Shown: positions 16,173-26,156, numbered from the stretch's first letter. The stretch: 37,292 nucleotides of DNA from an uncultured Verrucomicrobiales bacterium (GCA_937916505.1 CALFSW010000056.1:1-37292); one strand, 5' to 3'. The notes: a model not told the origin generated them from the letters alone. Numbers and translations are program-made.

Positions 16173-17132
16173 ATGGGCATTGAAATCAGCTACCGAAACC
16201 TCTCGAATCATGGATCCATGTTGCAGGATGAAGTTCGCTGCAAAGCCTTTCGCGATGCCTTGTTTGAGGTGGTTACACCTGATTCCGTGGTGTTGGACAT
16301 CGGCGCTGGCACGGGAATTCTGAGTATATTTGCCGCCCAGGCCGGAGCGAAAAAAGTCTATGCGGTGGAGCGATCGCCGGTGGCTCAGTGTGCCAGGCAA
16401 ATCATTTCGGACAATGGTCTGAGTGATCGTATCACCGTGCTACAGGGTGAAATGGAGGACCTGGAGCTGCCTGAGAAGGTTGATGTCATCGTGTCCGAAT
16501 GGCTGGGCGGGTATGGCGTGGATGAAAATTTACTGCCGATTGTGATTCAGGCCCGAGACCGCTGGCTGAAGCCCGGCGGAATTATGATTCCGGGCACAAC
16601 CACGTCCTGGATGGTTCCGGCCTACGACCAGTATCTGCAGGAAGAAATTGAATTCTGGTATAGTCGGCCCTACGGCGTGGATCTTTCGATTATGGGCGAT
16701 GACACACAGCGACGCTCCGAACCCAGCTGTCATCACATCAAACCAGAAGATCTGGCCTGCGAGGCGCAGCTGATGTGGACGGTCGATAGCCATACCTGCA
16801 CAGCGGCCCAGTCCGGTGGGACCTTTGAAGCAAAGCTTGATTTCATCTCTGAATGTGAAGGTGAGATCAATGCGCTGGCAGCCTGGTTTGAAACGAAGTC
16901 TGCCAGGACCGTGAAGCTGTCCAATGCCCCGGCTTGCCCGGATACGCATTGGGGACGGACGGTGTTTCCCATCGGCGAGACCGTACACGTGAGGAAAGGC
17001 ACCCGCATCAAGGTTCACTTTGTGCATGAGCCCTATGGCAAGGGACACTCCAATGCCAAATGGACCGTAGAAATAGAGGGCTATCGTTTCCAATCTGAAG
17101 ATACCACATTGTTGACCGGTGATTTTTCGTAG
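16173..17132 (+). CDS. PRMT-type SAM-dependent methyltransferase (protein arginine methyltransferase-like)
   Basis: This 319-residue protein has the hallmarks of class I protein arginine methyltransferases. They are: an N-terminal helix YRNLSNHGSMLQDEVRCKAF, SAM motif I VLDIGAGTGILSIFAA (D42-G47), E66 for the ribose (YAVERS), the double-E loop SEWLGGYGVDE (E109 and E118, nine residues apart as in PRMT1) and a THW loop at T258-H259-W260 (DTHWGRTVFP). The region after motif post-I is a beta-barrel-like half, as in PRMTs. Known PRMTs transfer methyl groups to arginine in proteins; most are eukaryotic. Automatic annotation might call it a ribosomal protein L11 methyltransferase, but the double-E and THW loops argue otherwise. 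The target is unknown. There is no signal peptide, so it acts in the cytoplasm. Confidence 0.8.
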   Translation: MGIEISYRNLSNHGSMLQDEVRCKAFRDALFEVVTPDSVVLDIGAGTGILSIFAAQAGAKKVYAVERSPVAQCARQIISDNGLSDRITVLQGEMEDLELPEKVDVIVSEWLGGYGVDENLLPIVIQARDRWLKPGGIMIPGTTTSWMVPAYDQYLQEEIEFWYSRPYGVDLSIMGDDTQRRSEPSCHHIKPEDLACEAQLMWTVDSHTCTAAQSGGTFEAKLDFISECEGEINALAAWFETKSARTVKLSNAPACPDTHWGRTVFPIGETVHVRKGTRIKVHFVHEPYGKGHSNAKWTVEIEGYRFQSEDTTLLTGDFS

Positions 17133-17241
17133 CCCTCAAATCCCACCCCCCCCGCATCCCTCCCCCGTCTATAAAAAGGGCCCCAACAACAACACACACC
17201 CGCCGATGTTCTCACGTTGAGCATTTTCCGACTCCCCCTGA

Positions 17242-17541
17242 CTACCTCATGTTCATCATCAGGACCGGCGCGACACCGGTCATCATTGCTACGCGCGACG
17301 GGGTGCACGACGGCGCGGCACAGCGGGCGTTGCTGAACAACACGCCGCGCTTTGTCAGACGGTCGAGATTCGGAGTGTGAACGTTCTTTTGTCCGCCGAG
17401 GCAGTTAATCCAGTCGTTGAGGTCGTCGACTGCGATGAACAACACGCTCGGGCGGGCCGGCGGAGTCGCGCTCGCGGGTGGCGCAAAGGCGGCCACTGCC
17501 ACGAGACACAGCGCCATTGAGATTCTCATAAAATCGCTCAT
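17242..17541 (-). pseudogene. Truncated sulfatase (N-terminal fragment)
   Basis: The ATG at 17541 overlaps the stop of the upstream sulfatase (ATGA), so it is translationally coupled. The 99-residue frame has a signal peptide ([15 protein letters not shown] through ASA), [12 protein letters not shown] with the metal-binding [17 protein letters not shown] and the signature CTPSR (C79 as formylglycine site), then MMTGVAP. After that it runs into VLMMNMR and stops. This is the N-terminus of an iduronate-2-sulfatase or choline-sulfatase-like protein; about 350 or more residues are missing, so it is inactive. It is the last gene of the long minus-strand string, and the breakpoint lies near 17260, next to the methyltransferase gene. 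Confidence 0.85.
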
Positions 17542-19244
17542 TCCGTTTTGTAGGGCCACGGTCTGACTTTGGCGCGCACGGCCCATTTTTCCCATTTGGC
17601 GAGCAGCTGCTCGACCTTCTTGGGATTCTTGTCCGCAGCGTTCTGCAACTCCGCGCGGTCAGCTTTTACGTTGTAGAGCTCCCAGGCAAAGTCCTTGACC
17701 TCGCGACCGGCTTGCCCCTTGCAGACCAATTTCCAGTCACCGTCACGAATCGCGCAATTGAGGTGATGCTCGAAGTAGAGAGCGTCGCTACGCTCAAGCG
17801 ACTTACCGGAGAACGTCGGTCGCAGGCTCACGCCCTCGACCGGAATGATCTCGTGCTCGCCAAACTTCTTGGGATACCCCCCACCGGCCACGTCAACACA
17901 GGTCGCCATGATGTCGATCACGTGTCCCGGCTGATGCTCCAGTTTGCCGTTGCGCGACGGATCAATACCATTGGGCCAGTGCACGATCAACGGCGTGGAA
18001 ATACCGCCTTCGTGGGCAAAGTGCTTGTATTCCCGAAACGGCGTGTTGGAAACATTGGCCCAGCCCCGGCCGTAGCCGATGAAAGTATCTTCCGGACCGG
18101 CCATGACACCGGGTCCCGTCTTCAATGGCCGACCATCGCGCGTCTGCATCGGTGGCCAAATTTGTCGCTGCAGATCGTCCGGCCCCATGGGCTTCAAGTC
18201 GGTGGCATAGCCGTTCTTGGGCGTGTGGCGGCCGTAACCTTCGGCGCACCCCCCATTATCCTGCAGGAAGAAAATGAGCGTATTGTCCAGTTCACCCTGA
18301 CGCTTCAATTCCGCGACGATGCGACCGATGCCTTGATCCATCGAATCGATCATGGCCGCGTAGACTTCCATGTTGCGCGCTTCCCACGGCTTGTCCCCCA
18401 CCTTTTCCCAGTCGGCGGACTGTGGCGAGAGCTTCGTGTCTGCCGCAACCAGCTCCAAGGTTTTCATCTTCGCCAAGCGCGCCTCGCGAACCGGAGTAAA
18501 GCCCTTGTCGTACTTGCCCTTGTATTTCGCGATGTCGTGCGGCAGGGCGTGCATCGGCCAGTGCGCCGTGGTGTAGGCAGTATAGAGAAAAAACGGCTTC
18601 TCAGGTGACTCGTCGGCGTGCTGTTTGAGGAAGGTGACGGCATTGTCGCTGATCGCGTCGGTATAGTAGTAGTTCTTCGGCCTGTACTTCGGGTCGTTCA
18701 TTGGCGTGATGTAGGTGTTGCCTCGACACAGCGTCGCCGGATCGTAGAAACTACCCGCGCCCGTGATTGTTCCGTAGAACTTCTCGAAGCCACGTTGCAT
18801 CGGCCAGTTATCCTTTGGGCCATCCGGGCCGACGTGCCGCGTGACGTGCCATTTTCCGGCCATGTAACGACGATACCCCGCGGTGCTCAGCGCCTCGGCG
18901 ATCGACACCACATTGCGCCCCAGTTCGCCACGATAGCCCGGCAGCTTTTTGTCGCCGGTCATCAGTCCGATGCCCGCCTGATGCTGATACACCCCGGACA
19001 GCAAGGATGCGCGCGTCGGACAACACCGTGCGGTGTTGTAGAATTGCGAGAACCGCACTCCGTGCTTGGCAAGCCGATCAAGGTTGGGCGTGTTGATCTC
19101 ACCCCCGTAGCAACCGAGGTCGGAGAAGCCCATGTCGTCGGACATGATCAACACGATGTTCGGAGCGTCGGCCGCCCGAGCGCTGTTTGTCCCGCACAGT
19201 AAGAGTGCAGTCAGAAGTGGTTTGATTTTGTTTGATAGGTTCAT
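17538..19244 (-). CDS. Secreted arylsulfatase
   Basis: This 568-residue protein has a signal peptide (about 1-25, ending ARAAD), [11 protein letters not shown] (D36, D37), the sulfatase signature CCPTR (C74 formylglycine, P76, R78) followed by ASLLSG, GKWHVT (K131, H133) and FFLQDNGG (metal Asp-Asn). It also has the family C-terminal block RDGDWKLV and [11 protein letters not shown]. Length and order are as in full arylsulfatases; it hydrolyses a sulfate ester of unknown kind in the periplasm or outside. It starts 2 nt after the stop of the giant PA14/WD40 gene. Its signal peptide closely resembles that of the upstream gene (both contain KIKPLL and LLLC). Confidence 0.92.
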   Translation of the reverse strand: MNLSNKIKPLLTALLLCGTNSARAADAPNIVLIMSDDMGFSDLGCYGGEINTPNLDRLAKHGVRFSQFYNTARCCPTRASLLSGVYQHQAGIGLMTGDKKLPGYRGELGRNVVSIAEALSTAGYRRYMAGKWHVTRHVGPDGPKDNWPMQRGFEKFYGTITGAGSFYDPATLCRGNTYITPMNDPKYRPKNYYYTDAISDNAVTFLKQHADESPEKPFFLYTAYTTAHWPMHALPHDIAKYKGKYDKGFTPVREARLAKMKTLELVAADTKLSPQSADWEKVGDKPWEARNMEVYAAMIDSMDQGIGRIVAELKRQGELDNTLIFFLQDNGGCAEGYGRHTPKNGYATDLKPMGPDDLQRQIWPPMQTRDGRPLKTGPGVMAGPEDTFIGYGRGWANVSNTPFREYKHFAHEGGISTPLIVHWPNGIDPSRNGKLEHQPGHVIDIMATCVDVAGGGYPKKFGEHEIIPVEGVSLRPTFSGKSLERSDALYFEHHLNCAIRDGDWKLVCKGQAGREVKDFAWELYNVKADRAELQNAADKNPKKVEQLLAKWEKWAVRAKVRPWPYKTE

Positions 19245-19246
19245 GG

Positions 19247-22200
19247 TTAATCTCGTTTCTTAATCACCGCCGCTTTAATCAGTTCCCGGGCTGCGATGGT
19301 TTCTTCACTCTGCGGGGCGAGTTCCTTGAGCTTCCGGTAGACCTGGCCCGCACCGGGCAGGTCGCCTTCGTTGAGCTTAACTTTGACCTGGGTCATGATG
19401 AGGACGCGGCGCTGCCCATCATTCATCTCTGCCTCGAGCATCTGCTCGGCGAGGATGGCTGCTCTCGGGTCGCCCAAATTGGCGTAGACGGCGATCACGC
19501 TGACCATGAACTCCGGATCGAGACGCAACATCGGCCAGGTGACCAGCGAGGACTCGATCAGACCCAAGGCATGCGAGCGGTCGTTGGCCGAACCTTTTGC
19601 CATTCGCCGAATCCGCATCCGTGCCTGCTCGACATTCTCCTGTTCCACATCCGACAAGGGCCATCCGCCGCGGTGCAGCTTAATCAGCAAGGCTTTCGCT
19701 TCCTCGCGCTTCCCTTCTGCCAACAAGGCACCTGCCTGGAGACGGATGCTGGCGATGTCGCCCGCGGTCAAGGAGCGGACGAACTCTTTAGGGAAACCGA
19801 CGTGCAGCCCTCTGGCAGTCTCGTCGAGTCGCTGAGGGTCTCTTCGCTGTCGAGCGTTGAGATAAGTCAGCGTCACCGGATGCACGCCCGGTTCGAGATG
19901 CACTGTGCCGTGTTTTACTTCCTTGGCGGCTTTTCCCTGCCCCTCGTTATGAACCACGATTTCCGAACCGACCACCAGCTGGCTAATGTTCTCGTACGAA
20001 TGCAACGAAAACGTGTAATCACCCGCCTTCTCGACCTTCAGATAGCCGGTGGCCTTCACGCCAGAGGGGTGAGCGGTCCACTGATCAGAGCCGTCCTCCA
20101 TTCTGGTAGACTTCCAGTAGGGAAGCAGAGCATCACTGAGATACGCCTCGTCAATGGAAGTGAGATGAGGCTGTCCACCTCTAAAACGTGCGTCGAGTAC
20201 GCGGATACCATCCTCGTTCGGGGGCGTTAGCTTCCATGTGGTGCCACTGAGATGCTCCTGGTCAATGTGCCTGATGACCCCCTGTGCGTCCGGTTTCAGC
20301 GCATCGAAGTCCGGCAGTTTCTCCCACAGGCCATCGTAACTGGCAACCTTCATTCCTGGCTCTTGGCAGGCCTTGGTGGTGTAGAGCCCGACCGGATAGT
20401 TTTCAAAACCAATCGCCGGGCGGTCCGGGCCTTTCCCGGGTGGTAGCCAAGCGACCGATTTGAAGCGCCCGGTACCCAAAAGGGCAAAGCGCTCGCCGTC
20501 TTTGCCGGTTTCACTCGCCCATTTTTGGGCATACCCCTTGCCTGTGTGGATAGAAACCAACTCTTTGCCGTCGCGACTGTACATCACCTTGAGCGCGTGA
20601 TCATCGGCGTCGTACACGCTCCGCCGCGGGACCATCGTCTGTTTCTTTCCCGACGCCAGGTCCCATTGGTTGATGAAACCCTCCTGGCTTCCCGAAGCGA
20701 GTCGTTTGCCATCCGGCGAGAAGGCCAGTGACAAGACCCGACCCGGCATGCCCTCGGAGAACTCATCAAGATAGGGGATAGAGGAGTTCTTCTCTACAAC
20801 GATATCTTCGGCGCGGGCGACACGGGAATCGAGCGGGCGCAGCGTCTTGCCGGTGCTCGCGTCCCACAGCCGAATGTGGGTCTTGTCGATTGCGCTGGCG
20901 ATGCTCTTGCCGTCCGCAGAGTAGGCCACAGCTTCGACTGGCCCGGAATGTCCGGCGAGCGTCAGTAGTTTTTTACCGGAGGACGAATCCCAGACCTTAA
21001 CCGTCCGGTCATGACTGGCCGACGCCAGCCGTGTGCCGTCCGGCGAAAAGGCCAGCGCGGTCACTTCCCCGTCGTGCCCGACGAATGAGTGGAGCACCTT
21101 CCTGTTGATAAGATCCAGCAGCGTAATACGATAGTCCGCGCTGCCCACTGCGAGCCGCTTGCCGTCTGGCGAATAGGCAAGTGATACGAGGGCAACGTCA
21201 CCGATGCGGATCGTTTGCGCTGAATCGGCTGTGTTTCCCTCCTTTACTGCTATTGTCTTATCGACGTCCCACAAGCGGACGCTGCCGTATTGGTATCCCG
21301 ATGCGAGTTGCTTACCGTCAGGTGAGAAGGCGAGCGAGCGAGCCGCATCCCAAATGGGATACACAATCTCATATTGTTTCGTGACGACCAATGGGCTGCC
21401 GGCCTTCAATATTTTGAGCCGCGGGCCGTAGGTGGCGACGCTATACCTCAAATCTGACGCCAATATGACAGGAGACGCCAGCGCCCCAAGATTCGACCAG
21501 GGATTGGGCTGAAACAACCAGGTGATGCGGTTCTTGCCGCCTTTTTTCAGAAGCTTGGCCGGGATGACGATGTTTTCATCCGGCCATTGCCTCATGCGCC
21601 CGAGCGGCTCGCCGTTAATCCAGACGTGGTCGGTCTGGTCTTTTTGCCAATGTTGGGTTTTTATGGGCGTGCCAGCCTTAAATATGAGCTGGTTGCCGTC
21701 CCAGGCCGCGGGCAGATCGAAGTCCCGGGCCAACCAGAACCCCCTGTTGTTTTTGAATGGGATATGCCAGCCGTCGCCTAGCATTTTCTGCAGCGATGTG
21801 CGCCCGCGGATAGGCGAGTATGACCAATTGTCGTCATAAAGGTCATAGCCGATCCGGTGGCGCGGCCGCTCGATGGGCGACCATTCCAACTCAGCCGTCA
21901 GTGCGGCGAGCTTATCGCTGTCTCCAACATGACGGCCCTCGCGGGCCTCGGCAAATTGCCAGGAGTCGACCATGTCGACGGCCGGTTTGGTCTGCTGAAA
22001 TTTCTCGAGCAGCGCCAACGCAGATTCCGTGTCGCCGCGGACGGACAGCATAATATCCGAGAGCGCCAACGCGGCCGTTCTCCACTGAGAGCTGCCGGCG
22101 GGAGCACGCTCGAGCTCGGCGGCCAGGAGCTTTTCGGCGGCAGCGTAGTGAGCGCGGCTCGGTCCGCGTTCCGTGCGACTCAAATTCTGCGCGATTCGCA

Positions 22201-24526
22201 GCAATTCGCCGTACGGATACGCGGCGATCAAGTCATCGACCCGTGCGGCCAGCACATCGCCACTCCGTTTACGGGCGTAGCTGTGCTTCTTAACGGCATC
22301 ATCAAAGATCTGGATACGTGAGACAAGAGAAACGCCTCGGTCCTCTGTGGTAGGACGCTTCCAAGTGGCAGAGTCCAGGGTGCCCTCGTCGAAGCCATTT
22401 CTAATACTGGCGTTATTCAACCACTCGTAGTAGTTGACCAGATCGTCCACCGGCACCCGCTCAAGCCTGCCTTCCTCCGCAAATTCCCAAATCTGCGCCA
22501 ACAGAGGATTAAAAGATGGTTGGTTTACGTCGTGCCTCCACGCACCGGTAGTTATATCCTGACTCGATTGATTCATTAAATTACCTTTAGCCCAATCGTC
22601 CACACTCATCTGAACCGCGACCTCGCCGTCGGCGCGGGCGATCACCTTGCCGCCCGGGGCATCCAAGACCTCGAGCTGCACCTTCCTGATGCCACCTCGC
22701 AGGAAGAGCTTGCGGATCTGTTTGCCTTCGGCCGTGCGGCCGTCGTCGAATCGCCAGCGATAGACGGCGTCGGTGGAAGCACCCGGGGCATGGGCGCTGA
22801 AGCGATACCAGTTCAAGGCATACTTGGGATAGCCAATGCTGGGATAGACCCCACCTTGATGGGCGAGCTTATACCAATTGAACGTGGCGCTCGAGTCTTT
22901 CGCACGATGTTCCAGCGGCGCGGTCATCGTATCCGCCAGCGGCTCCCAGACCATGTAGTTCCCGGATGTGCCTTCGTTTGTTTGGCCAAATGGCTGATAG
23001 CCTATATATTTATTTCCGTTAAGATCCTTCAAGGTCGGATTCTTCCACCACAGCCCGGCCCAACCGGCATGCCCGGTCGGGCCATATTGCAAGAGCTCGA
23101 TACGATGTTGTCCTTTTTCTATTTTTAAATTGAGAAGTCGCCCCGATTTTGACCCCGGCGTCGAACTTCCATCTCGAAACGAGGCGACCAAGTGGCCGTC
23201 CAGCAGCACATAGCCTCCAGGCCCGGACAAGCAGAAGAACTTGTAAGAATCGGTTGCCGGAATATGAAAGGTGCCGCTGATTCGCCTAAGCGTTGCCGAC
23301 TGGGAGCCCACCACCTCGTGCAGGGTGACCGGCTCCGAGCCGTTTTTCCCAAACGAAGGAGAGAAGCTGTGCATGACGCGTGACGGCCTGAGCCACCCCG
23401 TTCGAGTGGCATGCCTCGCCACAGCACGCGACTTCGGAACGCCTCTTCCCACGATTTCCGCGGATCCCCACAGCTTTTCAAAGCCGGCGAGTGTTTCGAG
23501 CTCGGGATTGTAGCGATCGAGCTGGCGGGCCTCTTCCATAATTTCCGCCTGCGCCATCCAAGCGAGTGGCGCCGGTTTCTTTGCCTCGTCGAGCAGGTAG
23601 ACCCAATAGTCCTCCTCGCCGCTGGACGAGTCGAACATGATCGTCATCGGTATCGATTTGCTCGCCCAGACAACGCGGCAACCGACCCGCTCGCCGTTTG
23701 CTCGATACACGACGGGAATCAGCCGGCTGGCATCACGCCCGGGGAGACAAATCGTCGCGCGTGCAACCTTGGGGTATCGGGTAATGAAACCCGCTTGACC
23801 TACGTTTTTGGTGTGATCACTAGGAGTCACTTCAAGTTTGAGCGTCTTGGCGCCGGACGGGATGGCCACCAAGCTGGAATGATGATCCGCGAACTGCGCG
23901 TCGTGACCGACAACTTCAACTCCCTCTTGAATGTCGACCTCTCCGTCTTGCCAGCCTATCATCCCCTTCTGCCAGTACCTTGCGTCGATACGTTCTGGCC
24001 TGACCTCCTTACCGTCGATGAAGACCTTGGTGCCCGAGCGCCCCCTCCAGGTGAAAAATTGATACTCCGGTTTCAGGGCAACGGTCACCGAGCCCTTGAG
24101 CTGCAATATCGGGCCGCCCTCCCTTTCCGTCAGTCCACCGTAGGCATTTGCGGACTTCTTTTGGTACGCCTCCCATGCGGCCACTGAGAGAAAATGTTGT
24201 GGCTTTAATTTTGCTTGCTTCAACTTAGCGATCGTCGTCGCCTTCTCCTTCGGATCGCGGACGTCGGTCTGCATGACCTTTTTACTCAGCGGATCAAAGG
24301 CAAGCCCGTCCGTGGTTTCGAGCGGCTTCAAATCGGCGAGATACACCTGCGGCGGCATCCGCAACAAGGCGGCCTTAACATCCACCTTGACCGGGGCGCG
24401 CAACTCGGAGTTCTCCACATGCCAGGGAGCCGGCGACGCTGCCGGCTCGGTTTCAGCCGAGAGTGGCGTCGTGCAGCACAGTAGGAGTGTGATTAGCAGC
24501 GGTTTGATTTTGTGTTGAATATTCAT
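19247..24526 (-). CDS. Giant secreted PA14/WD40 repeat protein
   Basis: This 1759-residue exported protein has a signal peptide (about 1-24, ending PLSA). Domain order by eye: an N-terminal NPCBM- or PA14-like sandwich; a second PA14-like segment (about 415-480, GPGGYVLLDGHLVASF); a PKD-like piece (about 585-625, YRWRFDDGR); a helical TPR-like part (about 650-880); a jelly-roll glycoside-binding-like domain (about 915-1010, FDLPAAWDGNQLIFKAG and VWINGEPLG); a WD40 propeller (about 1050-1300, repeats of LAFSPDGKRLASGS and VKVWD); a third PA14-like domain (about 1440-1555); and a TPR-like C-terminus (about 1590-1759). Several carbohydrate-binding-type folds suggest a role at a glycan surface. 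No catalytic motif was recognised. An AAGGAA-like site lies just before the ATG. Confidence 0.82.
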   Translation of the reverse strand: MNIQHKIKPLLITLLLCCTTPLSAETEPAASPAPWHVENSELRAPVKVDVKAALLRMPPQVYLADLKPLETTDGLAFDPLSKKVMQTDVRDPKEKATTIAKLKQAKLKPQHFLSVAAWEAYQKKSANAYGGLTEREGGPILQLKGSVTVALKPEYQFFTWRGRSGTKVFIDGKEVRPERIDARYWQKGMIGWQDGEVDIQEGVEVVGHDAQFADHHSSLVAIPSGAKTLKLEVTPSDHTKNVGQAGFITRYPKVARATICLPGRDASRLIPVVYRANGERVGCRVVWASKSIPMTIMFDSSSGEEDYWVYLLDEAKKPAPLAWMAQAEIMEEARQLDRYNPELETLAGFEKLWGSAEIVGRGVPKSRAVARHATRTGWLRPSRVMHSFSPSFGKNGSEPVTLHEVVGSQSATLRRISGTFHIPATDSYKFFCLSGPGGYVLLDGHLVASFRDGSSTPGSKSGRLLNLKIEKGQHRIELLQYGPTGHAGWAGLWWKNPTLKDLNGNKYIGYQPFGQTNEGTSGNYMVWEPLADTMTAPLEHRAKDSSATFNWYKLAHQGGVYPSIGYPKYALNWYRFSAHAPGASTDAVYRWRFDDGRTAEGKQIRKLFLRGGIRKVQLEVLDAPGGKVIARADGEVAVQMSVDDWAKGNLMNQSSQDITTGAWRHDVNQPSFNPLLAQIWEFAEEGRLERVPVDDLVNYYEWLNNASIRNGFDEGTLDSATWKRPTTEDRGVSLVSRIQIFDDAVKKHSYARKRSGDVLAARVDDLIAAYPYGELLRIAQNLSRTERGPSRAHYAAAEKLLAAELERAPAGSSQWRTAALALSDIMLSVRGDTESALALLEKFQQTKPAVDMVDSWQFAEAREGRHVGDSDKLAALTAELEWSPIERPRHRIGYDLYDDNWSYSPIRGRTSLQKMLGDGWHIPFKNNRGFWLARDFDLPAAWDGNQLIFKAGTPIKTQHWQKDQTDHVWINGEPLGRMRQWPDENIVIPAKLLKKGGKNRITWLFQPNPWSNLGALASPVILASDLRYSVATYGPRLKILKAGSPLVVTKQYEIVYPIWDAARSLAFSPDGKQLASGYQYGSVRLWDVDKTIAVKEGNTADSAQTIRIGDVALVSLAYSPDGKRLAVGSADYRITLLDLINRKVLHSFVGHDGEVTALAFSPDGTRLASASHDRTVKVWDSSSGKKLLTLAGHSGPVEAVAYSADGKSIASAIDKTHIRLWDASTGKTLRPLDSRVARAEDIVVEKNSSIPYLDEFSEGMPGRVLSLAFSPDGKRLASGSQEGFINQWDLASGKKQTMVPRRSVYDADDHALKVMYSRDGKELVSIHTGKGYAQKWASETGKDGERFALLGTGRFKSVAWLPPGKGPDRPAIGFENYPVGLYTTKACQEPGMKVASYDGLWEKLPDFDALKPDAQGVIRHIDQEHLSGTTWKLTPPNEDGIRVLDARFRGGQPHLTSIDEAYLSDALLPYWKSTRMEDGSDQWTAHPSGVKATGYLKVEKAGDYTFSLHSYENISQLVVGSEIVVHNEGQGKAAKEVKHGTVHLEPGVHPVTLTYLNARQRRDPQRLDETARGLHVGFPKEFVRSLTAGDIASIRLQAGALLAEGKREEAKALLIKLHRGGWPLSDVEQENVEQARMRIRRMAKGSANDRSHALGLIESSLVTWPMLRLDPEFMVSVIAVYANLGDPRAAILAEQMLEAEMNDGQRRVLIMTQVKVKLNEGDLPGAGQVYRKLKELAPQSEETIAARELIKAAVIKKRD

Positions 24527-24542
24527 TTCCTTAGTTGCCTTT

Positions 24543-26156
24543 CTACAGTCCCTTCTTCGCTTCCATGGCGATCATCTCGGCGGCTAGTGAATTCAGGTCG
24601 ATCTTGCCATCCTGGCCGGTCATCTTCTTCGGTAGCTCCACGTCGTAAATCAGCGAGAACAAAATCAGGCCTTGAAGATCTTGTAAGAACGGTCCCGGGT
24701 ATCCTCCTGGAACAGAAAAGACTCCCCTCTCCCCGACTAGCTCAGGCACCTTGGGCAGCGCCCCCGCTTCGAAGCGGCGCCGCATCTCCGTATCGACGCG
24801 GCCGGAATACCAAAAGTGAATCTTCTTGCCCGGAAACGCCTTGCGCATCGGCACGACAACGGTCGCATAGAATCTGGTGCGAACCGCATCGCCCGTTTTG
24901 TTCAGTCTGTCGAGATCCCGACGGACGGCATCGGCCGAGGCCGGCAGATGGATCAGAAGCTGTGCCTCTGGATTTCGCGCCAGCGCGTACTCAAACCATT
25001 CTTTGTAATGCTTGAGCTCTCCCGTTTCTTTCTGATGATAGGTCAGGCCCAAGAGATCAAATTTTTCCGTTTCGAACAACGCTTGGAGCTCCTTGCTACC
25101 CGAGGCCCTCAGAAGTTCCACGGCGACTCCGGGCGCACCGTCGTGCGGGGACTTCACAAAGGTAGTCATCTTGTGGTCCGTAATGCCTCCTTTTTCCGCA
25201 ACGGGCCCGATTGCCTCAGCCAGCGGGGTGAGGAATTTATGTCCAAAGAAGAGGCAATTGAGCCCCTTCTTCGGTGCAGCTGGCACCGTATATCCCCATG
25301 GACGATCCCAGGTTTCCAAGGTGAAAATATTTGGCCCGTCTCCCGTCAATGCTTCTGGCGCAGGCGGGCGATGATCGGCTTCGTGTTTGAGCGCTTCCGC
25401 AGCGATCGCGGCGAGATCTACCTCGTAGCCCAAATCGAAATCCGTCAGCGCAAGATCGACATCGTAGATGAGCGAGAGGGCAAACATCGCATTGAGATCA
25501 GCGAGGACAGGCCCCGGTTGGCCCGCCTTGGTAAGAAATACACCCTCCTCCCCAACGAGCGAGTCGATCCCCTCAAGCTGCTCTGCATCGAACTGAGACT
25601 TGATCTCCGAGGCCGTCTGGCCGTAGTAGGCACAGGATACTCGGTTGCTCGGATAGCGCTCCCTCAGGGGCGCGACGATCACTTTAAAAACGCTCTTGTG
25701 AAACTTGTTACTGTTGTAGCTCAACCTCTTTACGTCTCGGACAGGGATATTCAGCGGAGCGGGGATTTGAATCAGGAACTGCATCTTGGGATTGATCGCC
25801 AAGGCCTGGTCCATGATCTCGAAAAACTGCTCTCGCTTCCCAAGGATCGTTCTCGAAAAGGGCAGCGCGAGCAAATCGACGCGCCCACCTGAAAGCGCCT
25901 CTTTGATCTGGGCAGCTCGCTTCTCTTTGTCCGGGTCGAGGGCGAACGCCACCTGCGAATGGTTCGACACCCCGGCCATTTTGGCGACAGCCGGCAGCCG
26001 GTCATGAATGCCCGCAAGCGGTGATTCCGACTCGTGGGGGACCTGCGGCGCGAAGAAGACACAGTTGAGTCCTGACTTGGACGTGGTGTCCTCGGCGTAG
26101 GTCTGAACAGCGAGAGCTAGAAATAAGCCGGTGAGAATGAGTTTGAGTCGAGTCAT
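24543..26156 (-). CDS. Secreted protein of unknown function made of a tandem duplication
   Basis: This 537-residue protein has a signal peptide (MTRLKLILTGLFLALAV, ending TYAED). The mature part consists of two related halves of about 250 residues. They start SGLNCVFFAPQ and KGLNCLFFGHK and end PGPVLADLNAMFALSLIYDVDL and PGPFLQDLQGLILFSLIYDVEL (shown in pieces). Shared elements include FDLLGL or VDLLAL, ALAxNPxxQ/AxLIxxPA and APLRERYP or VPMRKAFP. I do not recognise the family. The strand-helix pattern is compatible with an SGNH- or Rossmann-like alpha/beta fold, but no catalytic triad was identified. An in-frame ATG at 26219 overlaps the previous stop but would place 21 residues before the signal peptide, so 26156 is preferred. 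It lies 16 nt before the giant PA14/WD40 gene. Confidence 0.78.
   Translation of the reverse strand: MTRLKLILTGLFLALAVQTYAEDTTSKSGLNCVFFAPQVPHESESPLAGIHDRLPAVAKMAGVSNHSQVAFALDPDKEKRAAQIKEALSGGRVDLLALPFSRTILGKREQFFEIMDQALAINPKMQFLIQIPAPLNIPVRDVKRLSYNSNKFHKSVFKVIVAPLRERYPSNRVSCAYYGQTASEIKSQFDAEQLEGIDSLVGEEGVFLTKAGQPGPVLADLNAMFALSLIYDVDLALTDFDLGYEVDLAAIAAEALKHEADHRPPAPEALTGDGPNIFTLETWDRPWGYTVPAAPKKGLNCLFFGHKFLTPLAEAIGPVAEKGGITDHKMTTFVKSPHDGAPGVAVELLRASGSKELQALFETEKFDLLGLTYHQKETGELKHYKEWFEYALARNPEAQLLIHLPASADAVRRDLDRLNKTGDAVRTRFYATVVVPMRKAFPGKKIHFWYSGRVDTEMRRRFEAGALPKVPELVGERGVFSVPGGYPGPFLQDLQGLILFSLIYDVELPKKMTGQDGKIDLNSLAAEMIAMEAKKGL

Noticed and set aside
17170-17180. TATA-like tataaaaaggg upstream of the operon end
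   Set aside because: It resembles a eukaryotic TATA box by chance; it lies between the ends of two convergent genes and has no matching bacterial -35 element.
17712-18608. Plus-strand 298-residue frame opposite the arylsulfatase, and similar frames opposite the PA14/WD40 gene (23411-24187) and moxR (28040-28840)
   Set aside because: The minus-strand frames carry recognisable catalytic or fold motifs throughout; the opposite frames have none and arise from codon bias.
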